This document shows positions 1 through 6,767 of a DNA stretch of 17,131 nucleotides, piece by piece. How positions within the stretch are numbered: position 1 is the stretch's first letter; each line of letters opens with the position of its first letter. The notes under the pieces are model-generated. The model was given only the letters and a program-made list of their open reading frames with translations, made no database searches and was not told the origin of the DNA. The DNA is taken from NCBI GenBank assembly GCA_023411265.1, contig JAEYOX010000097.1, positions 1 through 17,131 on the forward strand. Direction: 5' to 3'. Origin of the DNA: Bacteroidota bacterium. GTDB lineage: Bacteria; Bacteroidota; Bacteroidia; Flavobacteriales; Weeksellaceae. The translations under genes and the position numbers were made by a program.

Positions 1-386
1 CGACCTGCTTGTTGAATCCATTTTTGAATTTCTGGTCGATTTACATCATCTAACGTTTTCAATTTTACGTATCTGGATTGATCACCGTCTCCCAGCGGTG
101 GCTGTTCGTCAAATTTAGTCCCACTAAGAAAAACAAGGTTAACCGATACATCATAAGCAGCCACTTCGATTACCCATCCAAGTTCTTCTGAACCATAATA
201 TGCATTTCCCCATTTAATAGCATACTGTGGATTAGGGATTGATTTATTGATTAAACGATCTATCTTTTTAACCATTGGCTGAATACCTGGCATAACACGA
301 TGAGTCACCCAATCATCTATAACCTTGTGTTCGTCTGTAGGCACCGGTGGTTTCTTTGTTGAAAGTGGTTTACGTTGTTTTTTCAT
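1..386 (-). CDS. DUF1801-like (YdhG/YjbR-type) protein, C-terminus cut by window edge
   Basis: An open frame runs on the minus strand from the ATG at 386 to the window edge (128 codons, no stop). The N-terminus is basic (MKKQRKPLSTKKPP). It is followed by a helical stretch and the segment IPNPQYAIKWGNAYYG, which matches the 'ai.eaikWg.p.f' signature of DUF1801 proteins. A hydrophobic strand (LGWVIEVAAYDVSVNLVFL) and a glycine-rich turn (PPLGDGDQ) come next, then YVKLKTLDDV, which resembles the 'r.lk.ldDi' segment of that family. DUF1801 proteins are small cytoplasmic proteins of unknown biochemical role with a frataxin-like/YjbR-like fold. The 3' end lies outside the window. The downstream neighbour is unknown; the upstream neighbour is another small minus-strand gene. 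I am fairly sure of the family and make no functional claim. Confidence 0.72.
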   Translation of the reverse strand, partial: MKKQRKPLSTKKPPVPTDEHKVIDDWVTHRVMPGIQPMVKKIDRLINKSIPNPQYAIKWGNAYYGSEELGWVIEVAAYDVSVNLVFLSGTKFDEQPPLGDGDQSRYVKLKTLDDVNRPEIQKWIQQAG

Positions 387-580
387 AGTCTTCTCTTTTA
401 TAGAATCAATTCATTAGAAGTTGATATACATCGTCGCTTCAAATTAAATTCATATCAAAAGCCGATCATTACCTATTCTTATTACATATAATGTTTTACG
501 GCTTGGCAAGGGTGGTGATTTTAGCAATGAACTTTAATCGAAGAACATAATACGATGTTGGTCGTTCGTTGTTTTATTTG
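387..580. other. Intergenic stretch between two small accessory genes
   Basis: This AT-rich stretch of about 190 bases separates the DUF1801-like and SRPBCC genes. I see no ORF, tRNA or convincing terminator. It contains a G/C-richer patch around 498-515 with the octamer TTGGCAAG (503-510), which occurs again upstream of the SRPBCC gene at 1026-1033. This may be chance or may mark a cassette-like boundary. Confidence 0.4.
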
Positions 581-991
581 TCAGTTGGTTTCTGTGTAAT
601 TTTTAAAATTATTCAAAATCGCTTGCCAACCTTGTTGTTGCATTTCTACCGGATTTTGTGTTTCAGGGTCAAATGTTACAGTAACTATAGTTTGCCCGTT
701 TTGTTCATTGAACACAACCGATGCCTGTCGTCCTCCAAACTCATAGACGAAACTTTCACCTTCGTGAATTTCCGTATAGACGGCTTCAAAATCAAAACCA
801 AAAGTACCGTCTTTGGCTTCCATTCTTGCTACATATCGTCCACCAACATTCATATGGTTTGTTGCAGTCGGACAATGCCAACTTGGGTCGGCATAGTTCC
901 ATTTTGTTATATGCTCGGGTAGAGTATAGTAGTCCCAAACTTTCTTAGCGTCTGCATTTATGGTTGCAGTTACTGTGATTTTATTGTCCAT
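581..991 (-). CDS. SRPBCC / AHSA1-type (START-like) protein
   Basis: This encodes a 136-residue protein beginning MDNKITVTATINADAKKVWDYYTLPEHITKWNYA. That opening is the typical start of the SRPBCC/Activator-of-Hsp90-ATPase homology-1-like fold: a beta strand with T/V alternation, 'a..vwdyyt.pehi.kW', then the metal- or ligand-facing strands (VGGRYVARMEAKDGTFGFDFEAVYTEI). The ending Q.GWQAILNNFKNYTE matches the family's long C-terminal helix ('...gWq.iL.nfk.y.e'). Length is normal for single-domain members. These proteins bind hydrophobic ligands in a deep pocket, but most bacterial members have no known substrate. A longer reading from TTG at 1003 is possible; I prefer the ATG at 991 because the family usually starts there. 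No operon partner is evident. The surrounding DNA looks accessory. Confidence 0.85.
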   Translation of the reverse strand: MDNKITVTATINADAKKVWDYYTLPEHITKWNYADPSWHCPTATNHMNVGGRYVARMEAKDGTFGFDFEAVYTEIHEGESFVYEFGGRQASVVFNEQNGQTIVTVTFDPETQNPVEMQQQGWQAILNNFKNYTETN

Positions 992-1453
992 ACTTATTCT
1001 CAATTTTTTTATGCTTTGTTAAATGTTGGCAAGTTCGCCCATTCCATGAACGCCAATACCCAAATGTACACATTCTTTTGTGATCCGGAAAAAGATTATT
1101 AAAAAAATAATTATTCAAACTGTTGGTTTGCAAACCATTATGCCTAAATAAGAACCTGCTTTGGGGATATGGAGAGCAAGATACCGTTCAAAAAATTAAG
1201 AAATAGTAACATATAAACACCTACATTTATATGGAATTTTCCGCCCAATATCTTCGGTTTTCGTCAGGAGATCATCACGAAAAAGAAGTGATTGGGATGG
1301 TATTCGGTACAATAATAATGTAATTCAATTTCTGCAGCAAAATACAAGGGCACGATGGTCAGCATCACCCTTATTTTACCTCTGATGAAAAGGCGCTCAA
1401 CTCCCTATCTCACTCGTATCTGCTTCGGGTAAAAAGCATAGCAACAGCAATCT

Positions 1454-1512
1454 AAGTCCATACTGACAATAGACTTACTATGGACTTGGTATGGACTAAG
1501 TATGAAGTTACT
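1454..1512. repeat. 11-nt tandem repeat with inverted arm
   Basis: Three units with an 11-base period can be read at 1480-1490 (ATGGACTTGGT), 1491-1501 (ATGGACTAAGT) and 1502-1512 (ATGAAGTTACT). The first two differ at two positions; the third is diverged. Upstream, AAGTCCATAC at 1454-1463 is the reverse complement of GTATGGACTT and pairs 9 of 10 with 1489-1498. The region could therefore fold as a hairpin. No function is known to me. Confidence 0.6.
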
Positions 1513-1570
1513 CCGAATCTGACTGGAAGAAAGTGAGAAGAAAAGCAAATTTGCTCGCTAAACCATTAAA

Positions 1571-1602
1571 CGATTAATCAATGAACCGATTAAACAATGA
1601 AC
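1571..1602. repeat. Tandem 16-nt direct repeat
   Basis: CGATTAATCAATGAAC (1571-1586) is followed immediately by CGATTAAACAATGAAC (1587-1602), identical at 15 of 16 positions. It lies just downstream of the prfB stop codon (minus strand), so it would be in the prfB 3' untranslated region. It shows no hairpin typical of a terminator. Confidence 0.7.
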
Positions 1603-1620
1603 AAGAAAATTAGCTCCTTT

Positions 1621-2733
1621 TTACAACCCCGGATCATCATCCGAAACTGCGGTTCCGTCTGCCATCAGGAACGCTTTCAGAAACGGGGTAATTTCGCCGT
1701 TCATCACCGCATCCACATCGGAGGTTTCATACCCTGAACGCACATCTTTCACCAGCTTATACGGATGCATCACATAATTCCGGATCTGGCTTCCCCACTC
1801 TATTTTCATTTTCCCGGCTTCTATTTCGTTCCGGGCTTTCATCCGTTCTTCCAGTTCCATTTCGTAGAGTCTGGATTTCAGCAACTGCATCGCTTTTTCT
1901 TTGTTCTGCAGCTGCGAACGGCTTTCGGAATTTTCAATAATAATACCAGTTGGCGCGTGACGAAGTCGAACTGCGGTTTCCACCTTGTTCACGTTCTGTC
2001 CGCCTGCTCCGGAGGAACGCATGGTTTCAAAACTGATGTCTGCCGGATTGATGTTGATTTCAATGGTATCGTCTACCAACGGATAAACATAAACGGACAC
2101 GAAACTGGTGTGGCGCTTCGCATTACTGTCGAAGGGTGAAATTCTGACCAGGCGGTGTACTCCGTTTTCCCCTTTCAGATACCCGAATGCAAACTCTCCG
2201 TCCACTTCCAGGGTAACGGTTTTTACGCCGGCCACATCGCCTTCCTGAAAGTTCAATTCCCGAAGTTTATAACCTTGCTTTTCTGCCCACATGGTGTACA
2301 TTCTCATCAGCATTCCGGCCCAGTCGCAGCTTTCGGTTCCGCCCGCTCCCGCGGTAATCTGCAGTACGGCGGATAGCTCATCGCCTTCATTGGAAAGCAT
2401 ATTTTTAAACTCCAGGTTTTCTATTTTTTCCTTCAGTTGTGCGAACAAAGCTTCGGCTTCCTTTTCAGTATCGGGATCTTCTTTGGCAAATTCCAGAAGC
2501 ACCTGAAGATCTTCCATTCCGGTAGCGATTTCTTCATACTCTTCCACCCATTTTTTCTTGGAACGGAGTTGTTTCAGGAAGACTTCCGCTTCCTTGGGAT
2601 GATCCCAGAATTCGGGAGCTGCGGTTTTCTCATCATCGTTGGAAATTTCTATTTTCTTTCTTTCGATTTGTAAGAACTTATGCAGATCACTAATTCTGGA
2701 CTGGATTTCTTTCAGTTGGTCGCTGTTTATCAT
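1621..2733 (-). CDS. prfB: Peptide chain release factor 2
   Basis: This 370-residue class-I release factor terminates translation at UAA and UGA codons in the ribosomal A site. The N-terminal helical domain covers about residues 1-110. The codon-recognition loop carries SPF (199-201), the RF2-specific tripeptide; RF1 would have PxT. The GGQ motif (244-246, in SSGAGGQNVNK) sits in the peptidyl-tRNA hydrolysis loop; its Gln is methylated by PrmC in other bacteria. The residue equivalent to E. coli RF2 246 is Ser. Length is standard (about 365-370). Unlike E. coli and many other bacteria, the frame is continuous from the ATG at 2733, with no in-frame UGA or CUU-UGA frameshift site near codon 25. 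A -7-like box ends only four bases before the ATG. It stands alone, with a long gap downstream and a divergent regulator upstream. Confidence 0.97.
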   Translation of the reverse strand: MINSDQLKEIQSRISDLHKFLQIERKKIEISNDDEKTAAPEFWDHPKEAEVFLKQLRSKKKWVEEYEEIATGMEDLQVLLEFAKEDPDTEKEAEALFAQLKEKIENLEFKNMLSNEGDELSAVLQITAGAGGTESCDWAGMLMRMYTMWAEKQGYKLRELNFQEGDVAGVKTVTLEVDGEFAFGYLKGENGVHRLVRISPFDSNAKRHTSFVSVYVYPLVDDTIEININPADISFETMRSSGAGGQNVNKVETAVRLRHAPTGIIIENSESRSQLQNKEKAMQLLKSRLYEMELEERMKARNEIEAGKMKIEWGSQIRNYVMHPYKLVKDVRSGYETSDVDAVMNGEITPFLKAFLMADGTAVSDDDPGL

Positions 2734-2737
2734 GCTG

Positions 2738-2745
2738 CAAAAATA
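2738..2745 (-). promoter_or_regulatory. Candidate -7 box of prfB
   Basis: On the minus strand TATTTTTG matches the Bacteroidetes -7 consensus TAnnTTTG and ends four bases upstream of the prfB ATG. No good -33 box sits 19-21 bases further up. If used, the transcript would be leaderless or nearly so. A chance match in AT-rich DNA is possible. Confidence 0.4.
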
Positions 2746-2908
2746 AGTTTTTTCTGCGGCAAATGAACTTTGATCAGATTTAGAAAAAAGGAATTAAACA
2801 CTATTTTACATTACGGTGAGTATATCCTTTGGGCAGTTTTTATTTCGATTCTCTGATTTTTCAATCCGCCCGTACCTATGCCGTGCATATACAGTCATTA
2901 GCCCGTCC

Positions 2909-2966
2909 ATATAGAAAGGATATATAACAGATATAGAAAGGATATAGAAGAATGCACTTTCTATAT
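2909..2966. repeat. 16-nt direct repeats plus inverted copy in divergent intergenic region
   Basis: ATATAGAAAGGATATA occurs perfectly twice, at 2909-2924 and 2931-2946 (22-base period). CTTTCTATAT at 2957-2966 is the exact reverse complement of the first ten bases of each copy. A 10-bp stem between 2931-2940 and 2957-2966 with a 16-base loop is possible. The array lies in the 334-base region between divergent prfB and the response regulator gene, about 70 bases upstream of the regulator's -33 box. It could be a multi-site operator or a drifting short repeat. Apart from this array and the promoters, nothing else stands out in 2734-3067. Confidence 0.7.
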
Positions 2967-3008
2967 AGAAGTCGGCAAATCCAGCAAATTGTATAAACCA
3001 TTCAATCA

Positions 3009-3039
3009 TTGCTTTACATGAAGATTATGTATATCTTTG
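3009..3039 (+). promoter_or_regulatory. Promoter of the response regulator gene
   Basis: A -7 box TATCTTTG (3032-3039, matching TAnnTTTG) is preceded, after 20 bases, by a -33-like TTG (3009-3011). This leaves a leader of roughly 25 bases before the ATG at 3068. Spacing and motif fit the Bacteroidetes primary sigma factor. Confidence 0.6.
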
Positions 3040-3067
3040 TTTTTCTGCAACCAAAATTAGTTAATTT

Positions 3068-3715
3068 ATGTTACGAATTGCCATAACAGATGACCAGACC
3101 TTGTTTAGGAAAAGTTTAAGACTTTTAATTAACAGCTTTGAAAATATGCAAGTTGTCTTGGAGGCTTCTAATGGCGTAGAACTTTTGACAAAGCTACAGT
3201 CAGTTTCTGTAGATATATTGATTCTTGATGTGCACATGACCAAAATGGATGGTTTTGAGATCTCACAAAAAGTAAAGGAACTTTATCCGAAGATTAAAAT
3301 TTTGGTTCTCACAATAAAAAAAGAGCCTAATACAATACGAAGAGTGATACAAATGGGAGCCCATGGATATTTTACAAAGAATACATTACCTAACGAATTG
3401 AAAGCTGCTATTTTGAAATTAGAAGATAATAAGTTTTACTTTGAGAAAGACCTGTCTGATTTAATAACTGAAATATGGAATAATCCTGACTTAAATCAGT
3501 TCAAAAGTCCAGAAAAAATTTTTACTGAAAGAGAACTTGAAATTATAGAACTTATTGCACGGGGATTTAAATCTAAGGAAATTGCTGATATGTTATCTAT
3601 AAGCCCAAAAACAGTAAATGCATATAGGCAGAACATTAAGCAAAAATATAATTTTGATAGTATAGTGACGGCTATCATTTATTGTATTCAACAAGAGATA
3701 ATTGATGTAAATTAA
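3068..3715 (+). CDS. NarL/FixJ-family (LuxR-type HTH) response regulator
   Basis: This 215-residue two-domain regulator has an N-terminal receiver domain (about 1-120) with the acidic pocket D8-D9, phospho-acceptor D54 (in ILILDVHM), T82 (LVLT) and K104 (FTK). All catalytic positions are intact, so it should be phosphorylated by a sensor kinase. The C-terminal LuxR-type helix-turn-helix covers about 152-205 (TERELEIIELIARGFKSKEI...SPKTVNAYRQNI), with the usual 'kei A..l.is.kTV..h/y' pattern. No histidine kinase gene is adjacent, so it is an orphan regulator in this window. Base composition is distinctly AT-rich (about 28-33% G+C in lines counted by eye) compared with prfB or the downstream symporter, which suggests separate ancestry. 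It may control the lipoprotein/barrel pair that follows on the same strand after 77 bases, but that pair has its own promoter. Confidence 0.93.
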   Translation: MLRIAITDDQTLFRKSLRLLINSFENMQVVLEASNGVELLTKLQSVSVDILILDVHMTKMDGFEISQKVKELYPKIKILVLTIKKEPNTIRRVIQMGAHGYFTKNTLPNELKAAILKLEDNKFYFEKDLSDLITEIWNNPDLNQFKSPEKIFTERELEIIELIARGFKSKEIADMLSISPKTVNAYRQNIKQKYNFDSIVTAIIYCIQQEIIDVN

Positions 3716-3733
3716 ATATAGTCAAATTGCCTA

Positions 3734-3764
3734 TTGACAAGCATACGGATAAAAAGTAATTTAG
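3734..3764 (+). promoter_or_regulatory. Promoter of the lipoprotein/barrel pair
   Basis: A -33 TTG (3734-3736, in CTATTGAC) is separated by 20 bases from TAATTTAG (3757-3764), one base off TAnnTTTG. The leader would be about 25 bases to the ATG at 3793. It indicates transcription independent of the upstream response regulator gene. Confidence 0.5.
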
Positions 3765-3792
3765 CAGTGTAACCTAATAAAATTATTAAAAA

Positions 3793-4476
3793 ATGGAAAA
3801 AATTAAATTACAACTTATAGCTTTAGCTATATTAGTTTTGGGAGCTTTAATTTTTAAGAGCTGTTCTGATGAGGAAACCATACTACCTACATCCACTGAT
3901 TCCACTATCTTCTCAGAAAATGCTATTAAAAAAAGCCAAGAACCCCCAGTGATCGACACCCTTCTCGTGGTAAGAGAAAGTAAGTTATCAATGGTTAATT
4001 TTGTTAATGATATAAGAGAATATTATAGCTCAGGAATGACCTACAACGACCTTAAAACTGCTCTTGATCCTCATACAAGTTTAGCAAATATTACTACAGA
4101 GGGCAATGAGTTATTATTTACAGCATATGAATATATTTCAAATGATGTGAAAGAAGAAGACATGAGTGGTCTAAAAATACTCGAAAGCCTTCAATCAATA
4201 TTGCAACATAATCTTGATGAAGGTGAAACCAGAATAGAAAACGTTAATTTAGAAGCAGGAGCGCAATGGCTCTTTGGTCTAAATGATAATTCTCCGCTAT
4301 TCAATGGTCCAAATTATAAAAAATGTAGATGGTATCAACTTGGTTGTCATGCAAGCAATGTTTGGGAATGGCTGAGTTCTCCTGCTATTGGTGGTGGAGC
4401 GACAAACGGACAAACTTTAGTATGGTCGGTAACCATTTTATCTGGTCTGATTGGGATTGGCGTAATATTGTTTTAA
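3793..4476 (+). CDS. Unidentified lipoprotein with Cys/Trp-rich segment and C-terminal hydrophobic tail
   Basis: This 227-residue protein is of no family I recognise. Residues 1-23 form a lipoprotein-type signal (MEKIKLQLIALAILVLGALI...) ending at C24 in FKSC|SDEE; the -3 residue is unusual, but Bacteroidetes lipoboxes are loose. A low-complexity Ser/Thr/Glu linker (25-55) follows, then a helical middle region (60-150; e.g. MVNFVNDIREYYSSGMTYND). A compact segment (177-194) holds two cysteines (C178, C185) among aromatic residues: KCRWYQLGCHASNVWEWL. After a glycine patch (GGGATNG, 200-206), a hydrophobic stretch (about 209-227) ends the protein with no residue after it. A lipid anchor at one end and a hydrophobic helix at the other is unusual. 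The next gene starts six bases after the stop, so the two are almost surely an operon. The DNA is AT-rich like its neighbours. Confidence 0.75.
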   Translation: MEKIKLQLIALAILVLGALIFKSCSDEETILPTSTDSTIFSENAIKKSQEPPVIDTLLVVRESKLSMVNFVNDIREYYSSGMTYNDLKTALDPHTSLANITTEGNELLFTAYEYISNDVKEEDMSGLKILESLQSILQHNLDEGETRIENVNLEAGAQWLFGLNDNSPLFNGPNYKKCRWYQLGCHASNVWEWLSSPAIGGGATNGQTLVWSVTILSGLIGIGVILF

Positions 4477-4482
4477 TTGATT

Positions 4483-4983
4483 ATGAAATTTCTATCTTTT
4501 CTTTTCTTGATTTTTTTTCCCGCATTGGCTCTGTCTCAAACTAACTTTTCAATCTCTGCAAATGTAGGCTTGGTAGCAGCTGAAGAAAATTTAGGAAAGG
4601 CTGTTATGATCCGTCCGGCAATGGAATTGAACCGCTGGATTTTAGAAGCAGGATATTTATATTCTGAATTAGATAGTAACAATGCTGGTGATTCACAACT
4701 GAGAATATATAAATATTCCTTAGCAGGTGGTTATCTGGTTTATTCTGACGACAAGAACTTTCAGGCGACAGGAAAAGCAGGTCCATCTTTAATGTATTTC
4801 AGAGGATTTAATAGTGATCAACCAAAAATAGGGTTCGATTTGGGATTGACTTTATCTTATACTATGTTTTGGGATATGCTAGACCTTGAAATGGGCGTAA
4901 CAAATAGTTTGAATAAGGAGACTAAAATATTTGTACAAACATTCTTTGGTCTGAAATACAATTTGCGAAAGAAAAACAAGTAG
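4483..4983 (+). CDS. Small outer-membrane beta-barrel protein
   Basis: This 166-residue protein has a clear Sec signal peptide (MKFLSFLFLIFFPALALSQ, cleavage after LALS/Q). The mature part is made of alternating amphipathic strands with aromatic ends and glycine turns: FSISANVGLVAAEE, RWILEAGYLYSEL, YKYSLAGGYLVYS, GKAGPSLMYFRG, IGFDLGLTLSYTMFWDM. It ends with a strand terminating in polar basic residues (FVQTFFGLKYNLRKKNK). This matches the eight-stranded porin-family/OmpX-like barrels common in Bacteroidetes, whose ligands are usually unknown. A TTG six bases upstream is in frame, but ATG at 4483 gives the canonical signal sequence. It follows the lipoprotein gene by six bases, so the two products may act together at the outer membrane (inference). 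A strong terminator follows. Confidence 0.85.
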   Translation: MKFLSFLFLIFFPALALSQTNFSISANVGLVAAEENLGKAVMIRPAMELNRWILEAGYLYSELDSNNAGDSQLRIYKYSLAGGYLVYSDDKNFQATGKAGPSLMYFRGFNSDQPKIGFDLGLTLSYTMFWDMLDLEMGVTNSLNKETKIFVQTFFGLKYNLRKKNK

Positions 4984-5008
4984 CTTCACTAACTATCTAA
5001 ATGTAAGA

Positions 5009-5060
5009 GTTATTCTGAAAGATTTTAGGTATATCAAAAATCTTTCAGAATAACTTTTTT
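5009..5060 (+). terminator. Rho-independent terminator after the barrel gene
   Basis: The arms 5009-5026 (GTTATTCTGAAAGATTTT) and 5037-5054 are exact reverse complements (18 bp) around a 10-base loop. A run of six T follows (5055-5060). It closes the lipoprotein/barrel operon. Confidence 0.95.
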
Positions 5061-5180
5061 ACTTTGCGTGAAAATGTGCTCCGCCGCTAAACCTGCTGTT
5101 CCGAAACTCATTTCCCTATTAAAATAAAAAATTCCTCCCTGTCAAGCTACAGCCATCACCATTTTTGTAGCCAAAAAAAC

Positions 5181-5188
5181 TATATTTG
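5181..5188 (+). promoter_or_regulatory. -7 box of the symporter gene
   Basis: TATATTTG is a perfect TAnnTTTG match 22 bases before the ATG at 5211. The only TTTG upstream (5164-5167) is spaced 13 bases away, too close for a standard -33 box. AAAGGA abuts the ATG but is too close to be a normal ribosome binding site. Confidence 0.55.
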
Positions 5189-5210
5189 CTCAACTTAAAA
5201 TTTCAAAGGA

Positions 5211-6767
5211 ATGAACTCAGCTACAGTGCTGCTCTTTTTTGTGTTCGCGTATTTTATTGGCCTGTTGGTTATTGCCTATATCACGAGCCGCAATTCTGAC
5301 AATCAGTCGTTTTTTATCGGAAACAAAAAAAGCAAGTGGTGGCTTGTCGCTTTCGGGATGATCGGCACCAGCCTCAGCGGCGTTACCTTCATCTCGGTTC
5401 CTGGTACTGTAGGGAAAATCACCGGCGGCGACTATCTCTACGGAGGTTTTGAATATTACATGATGGTGATCGGGTTTTTTATCGGGTATTTCATCGTGGC
5501 ATTTATTCTGTTACCGTTGTATTACCGAATGAATCTGACGTCCATTTACACCTATCTGGGAAGAAGATTTAATGTAGAAGCCCACAAAATAGGTTCGCTT
5601 TTCTTTATTATTTCCAGATCTATCGGCGCTACCGCCCGCCTCTATCTGGTGGTGAATGTTCTTCAGATCTTCCTTTTACAGAGCCTTGGCGTTCCTTTTT
5701 GGGTTACGGCTGCAGTCATTTTGCTCATGGTGCTGCTCTACACTTTTGAGGGCGGCGTGAAAACCATCGTGATCACCGATACCTTACAGACTTCCTTCAT
5801 GATCTTAAGTCTGATAGGTTGTATTGTGTATATTCTGTCCAACCTGGATCTCTCTGCCGGAGAAGCCTATACCATTCTCGCAGATCAACAGTACACCCAT
5901 CTTATTAATACCGACATCAATTCCAAAACCTACTTCCTGAAAACCGTGCTCGGCGGGATGTTCATCACCATTGCCATGACCGGCCTGGACCAGGAAATGA
6001 TGCAAAAAAACATTTCCGTTGACAATCTGAAAAATTCCAAAAAGAACATGCTGACCTTCGCGGTTACCCTGCTTTTTGTGAATCTGGCATTCCTCTTTCT
6101 GGGCGGTTTGCTCTATCTTTTTGCAATGGAAAACGGCGCCCAGTACGAAACCATCGTGAACATCATCAATGGCCAGGAAACCGTTTCCAATGTGTTCGGA
6201 TTCAAAGATGCAGCGGGAAATATCAACAATATTATGGGTGACGACCTGTTCCCTGCCCTTTCACTGCAGGGCTATTTTCCGATGGCGATTTCGGTTATCT
6301 TTATTATCGGATTGATTTCAGCTTTGTTTCCTTCTGCCGATGGCGCGTTAACTGCCGTGACAAGTTCCTACTGTGTTGATCTGCTGACCCTGAACGAAGA
6401 TACCACCCGTACTGAAAAGCAAAAGAAAAGAATCAGAATGAGAATTCATTTGATCTTTACTTTAATCTTCTTTGCGCTGATCATGATCTTCAAAGCCATT
6501 AATGATAAATCCATCGTTTATCTCATCATGGAAGTGGCAGGATACACTTACGGACCTTTGCTGGGATTATTTGCCTTCGGTATTTTTACCCGATTCCAGA
6601 TTATGAAAAAAGGTGCCATCCTCGCAGTAACGCTCATTGCTCCGGTACTCACTTATGGCATCAATACCATGGTAACCCATTACTCAGACTACAGAATCGG
6701 GGTGGAACTCATCATCATCAACGGACTCCTTACCTTCATCGGACTCTGGCTCATCAGGAAAAAATAA
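5211..6767 (+). CDS. Sodium:solute symporter (SSS family)
   Basis: This 518-residue polytopic inner-membrane protein of the solute:sodium symporter family (PutP/SGLT-like, LeuT fold) uses the sodium gradient to import a small solute. Features visible: TM1 at about 4-24, then the basic loop SRNSDNQSFFIGNKKSKWW, typical of the family ('...FflggR...w'). TM2 follows with GMIGTSLSGVTFISVPG, the conserved 'gts.SgvtFi..pg' substrate/Na region, and then RSIGATARLYLVVNVLQ. FEGGVKTIVITDTLQ matches the SSS signature segment ('GGl.av..TD.lQ'), and ALFPSADGALTAVTSSYCVDLL the later helix carrying the Ser/Thr Na+-site residues ('saaDs.l.a.ss....Dl'). About 13 membrane segments are expected. The substrate cannot be told from sequence (sugar, amino acid, pantothenate and sialic-acid transporters all belong here). 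It stands alone between a terminator and the transketolase genes. Confidence 0.93.
   Translation: MNSATVLLFFVFAYFIGLLVIAYITSRNSDNQSFFIGNKKSKWWLVAFGMIGTSLSGVTFISVPGTVGKITGGDYLYGGFEYYMMVIGFFIGYFIVAFILLPLYYRMNLTSIYTYLGRRFNVEAHKIGSLFFIISRSIGATARLYLVVNVLQIFLLQSLGVPFWVTAAVILLMVLLYTFEGGVKTIVITDTLQTSFMILSLIGCIVYILSNLDLSAGEAYTILADQQYTHLINTDINSKTYFLKTVLGGMFITIAMTGLDQEMMQKNISVDNLKNSKKNMLTFAVTLLFVNLAFLFLGGLLYLFAMENGAQYETIVNIINGQETVSNVFGFKDAAGNINNIMGDDLFPALSLQGYFPMAISVIFIIGLISALFPSADGALTAVTSSYCVDLLTLNEDTTRTEKQKKRIRMRIHLIFTLIFFALIMIFKAINDKSIVYLIMEVAGYTYGPLLGLFAFGIFTRFQIMKKGAILAVTLIAPVLTYGINTMVTHYSDYRIGVELIIINGLLTFIGLWLIRKK

Larger units (their letters stand above)
992..1620. other. 629-base gap with no supportable gene
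   Basis: Between the SRPBCC gene and prfB I find no ORF with recognisable protein features. A 30-codon ATG frame at 1231-1323 and an adjoining 44-codon open stretch to 1455 are not convincing. The gap contains an imperfect 11-nt tandem repeat with a matching inverted arm (1454-1512) and a 16-nt tandem repeat (1571-1602). Otherwise it is AT-rich and unstructured by eye. It may be decayed accessory DNA. Confidence 0.5.

Noticed and set aside
1231..1455. A 30-codon ATG frame (MEFSAQYLRFSSGDHH...) ending at 1323, continuing open for 44 more codons to 1455.
   Set aside because: No recognisable motif, no promoter box at a sensible distance, and a stop inside. Two short open stretches in AT-rich DNA are expected by chance.
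2806..3009. A 67-codon minus-strand frame across the intergenic repeats.
   Set aside because: Its codons are produced largely by the ATATAGAAAGG repeats, and it occupies the promoter region of the response regulator gene. It shows no protein features.
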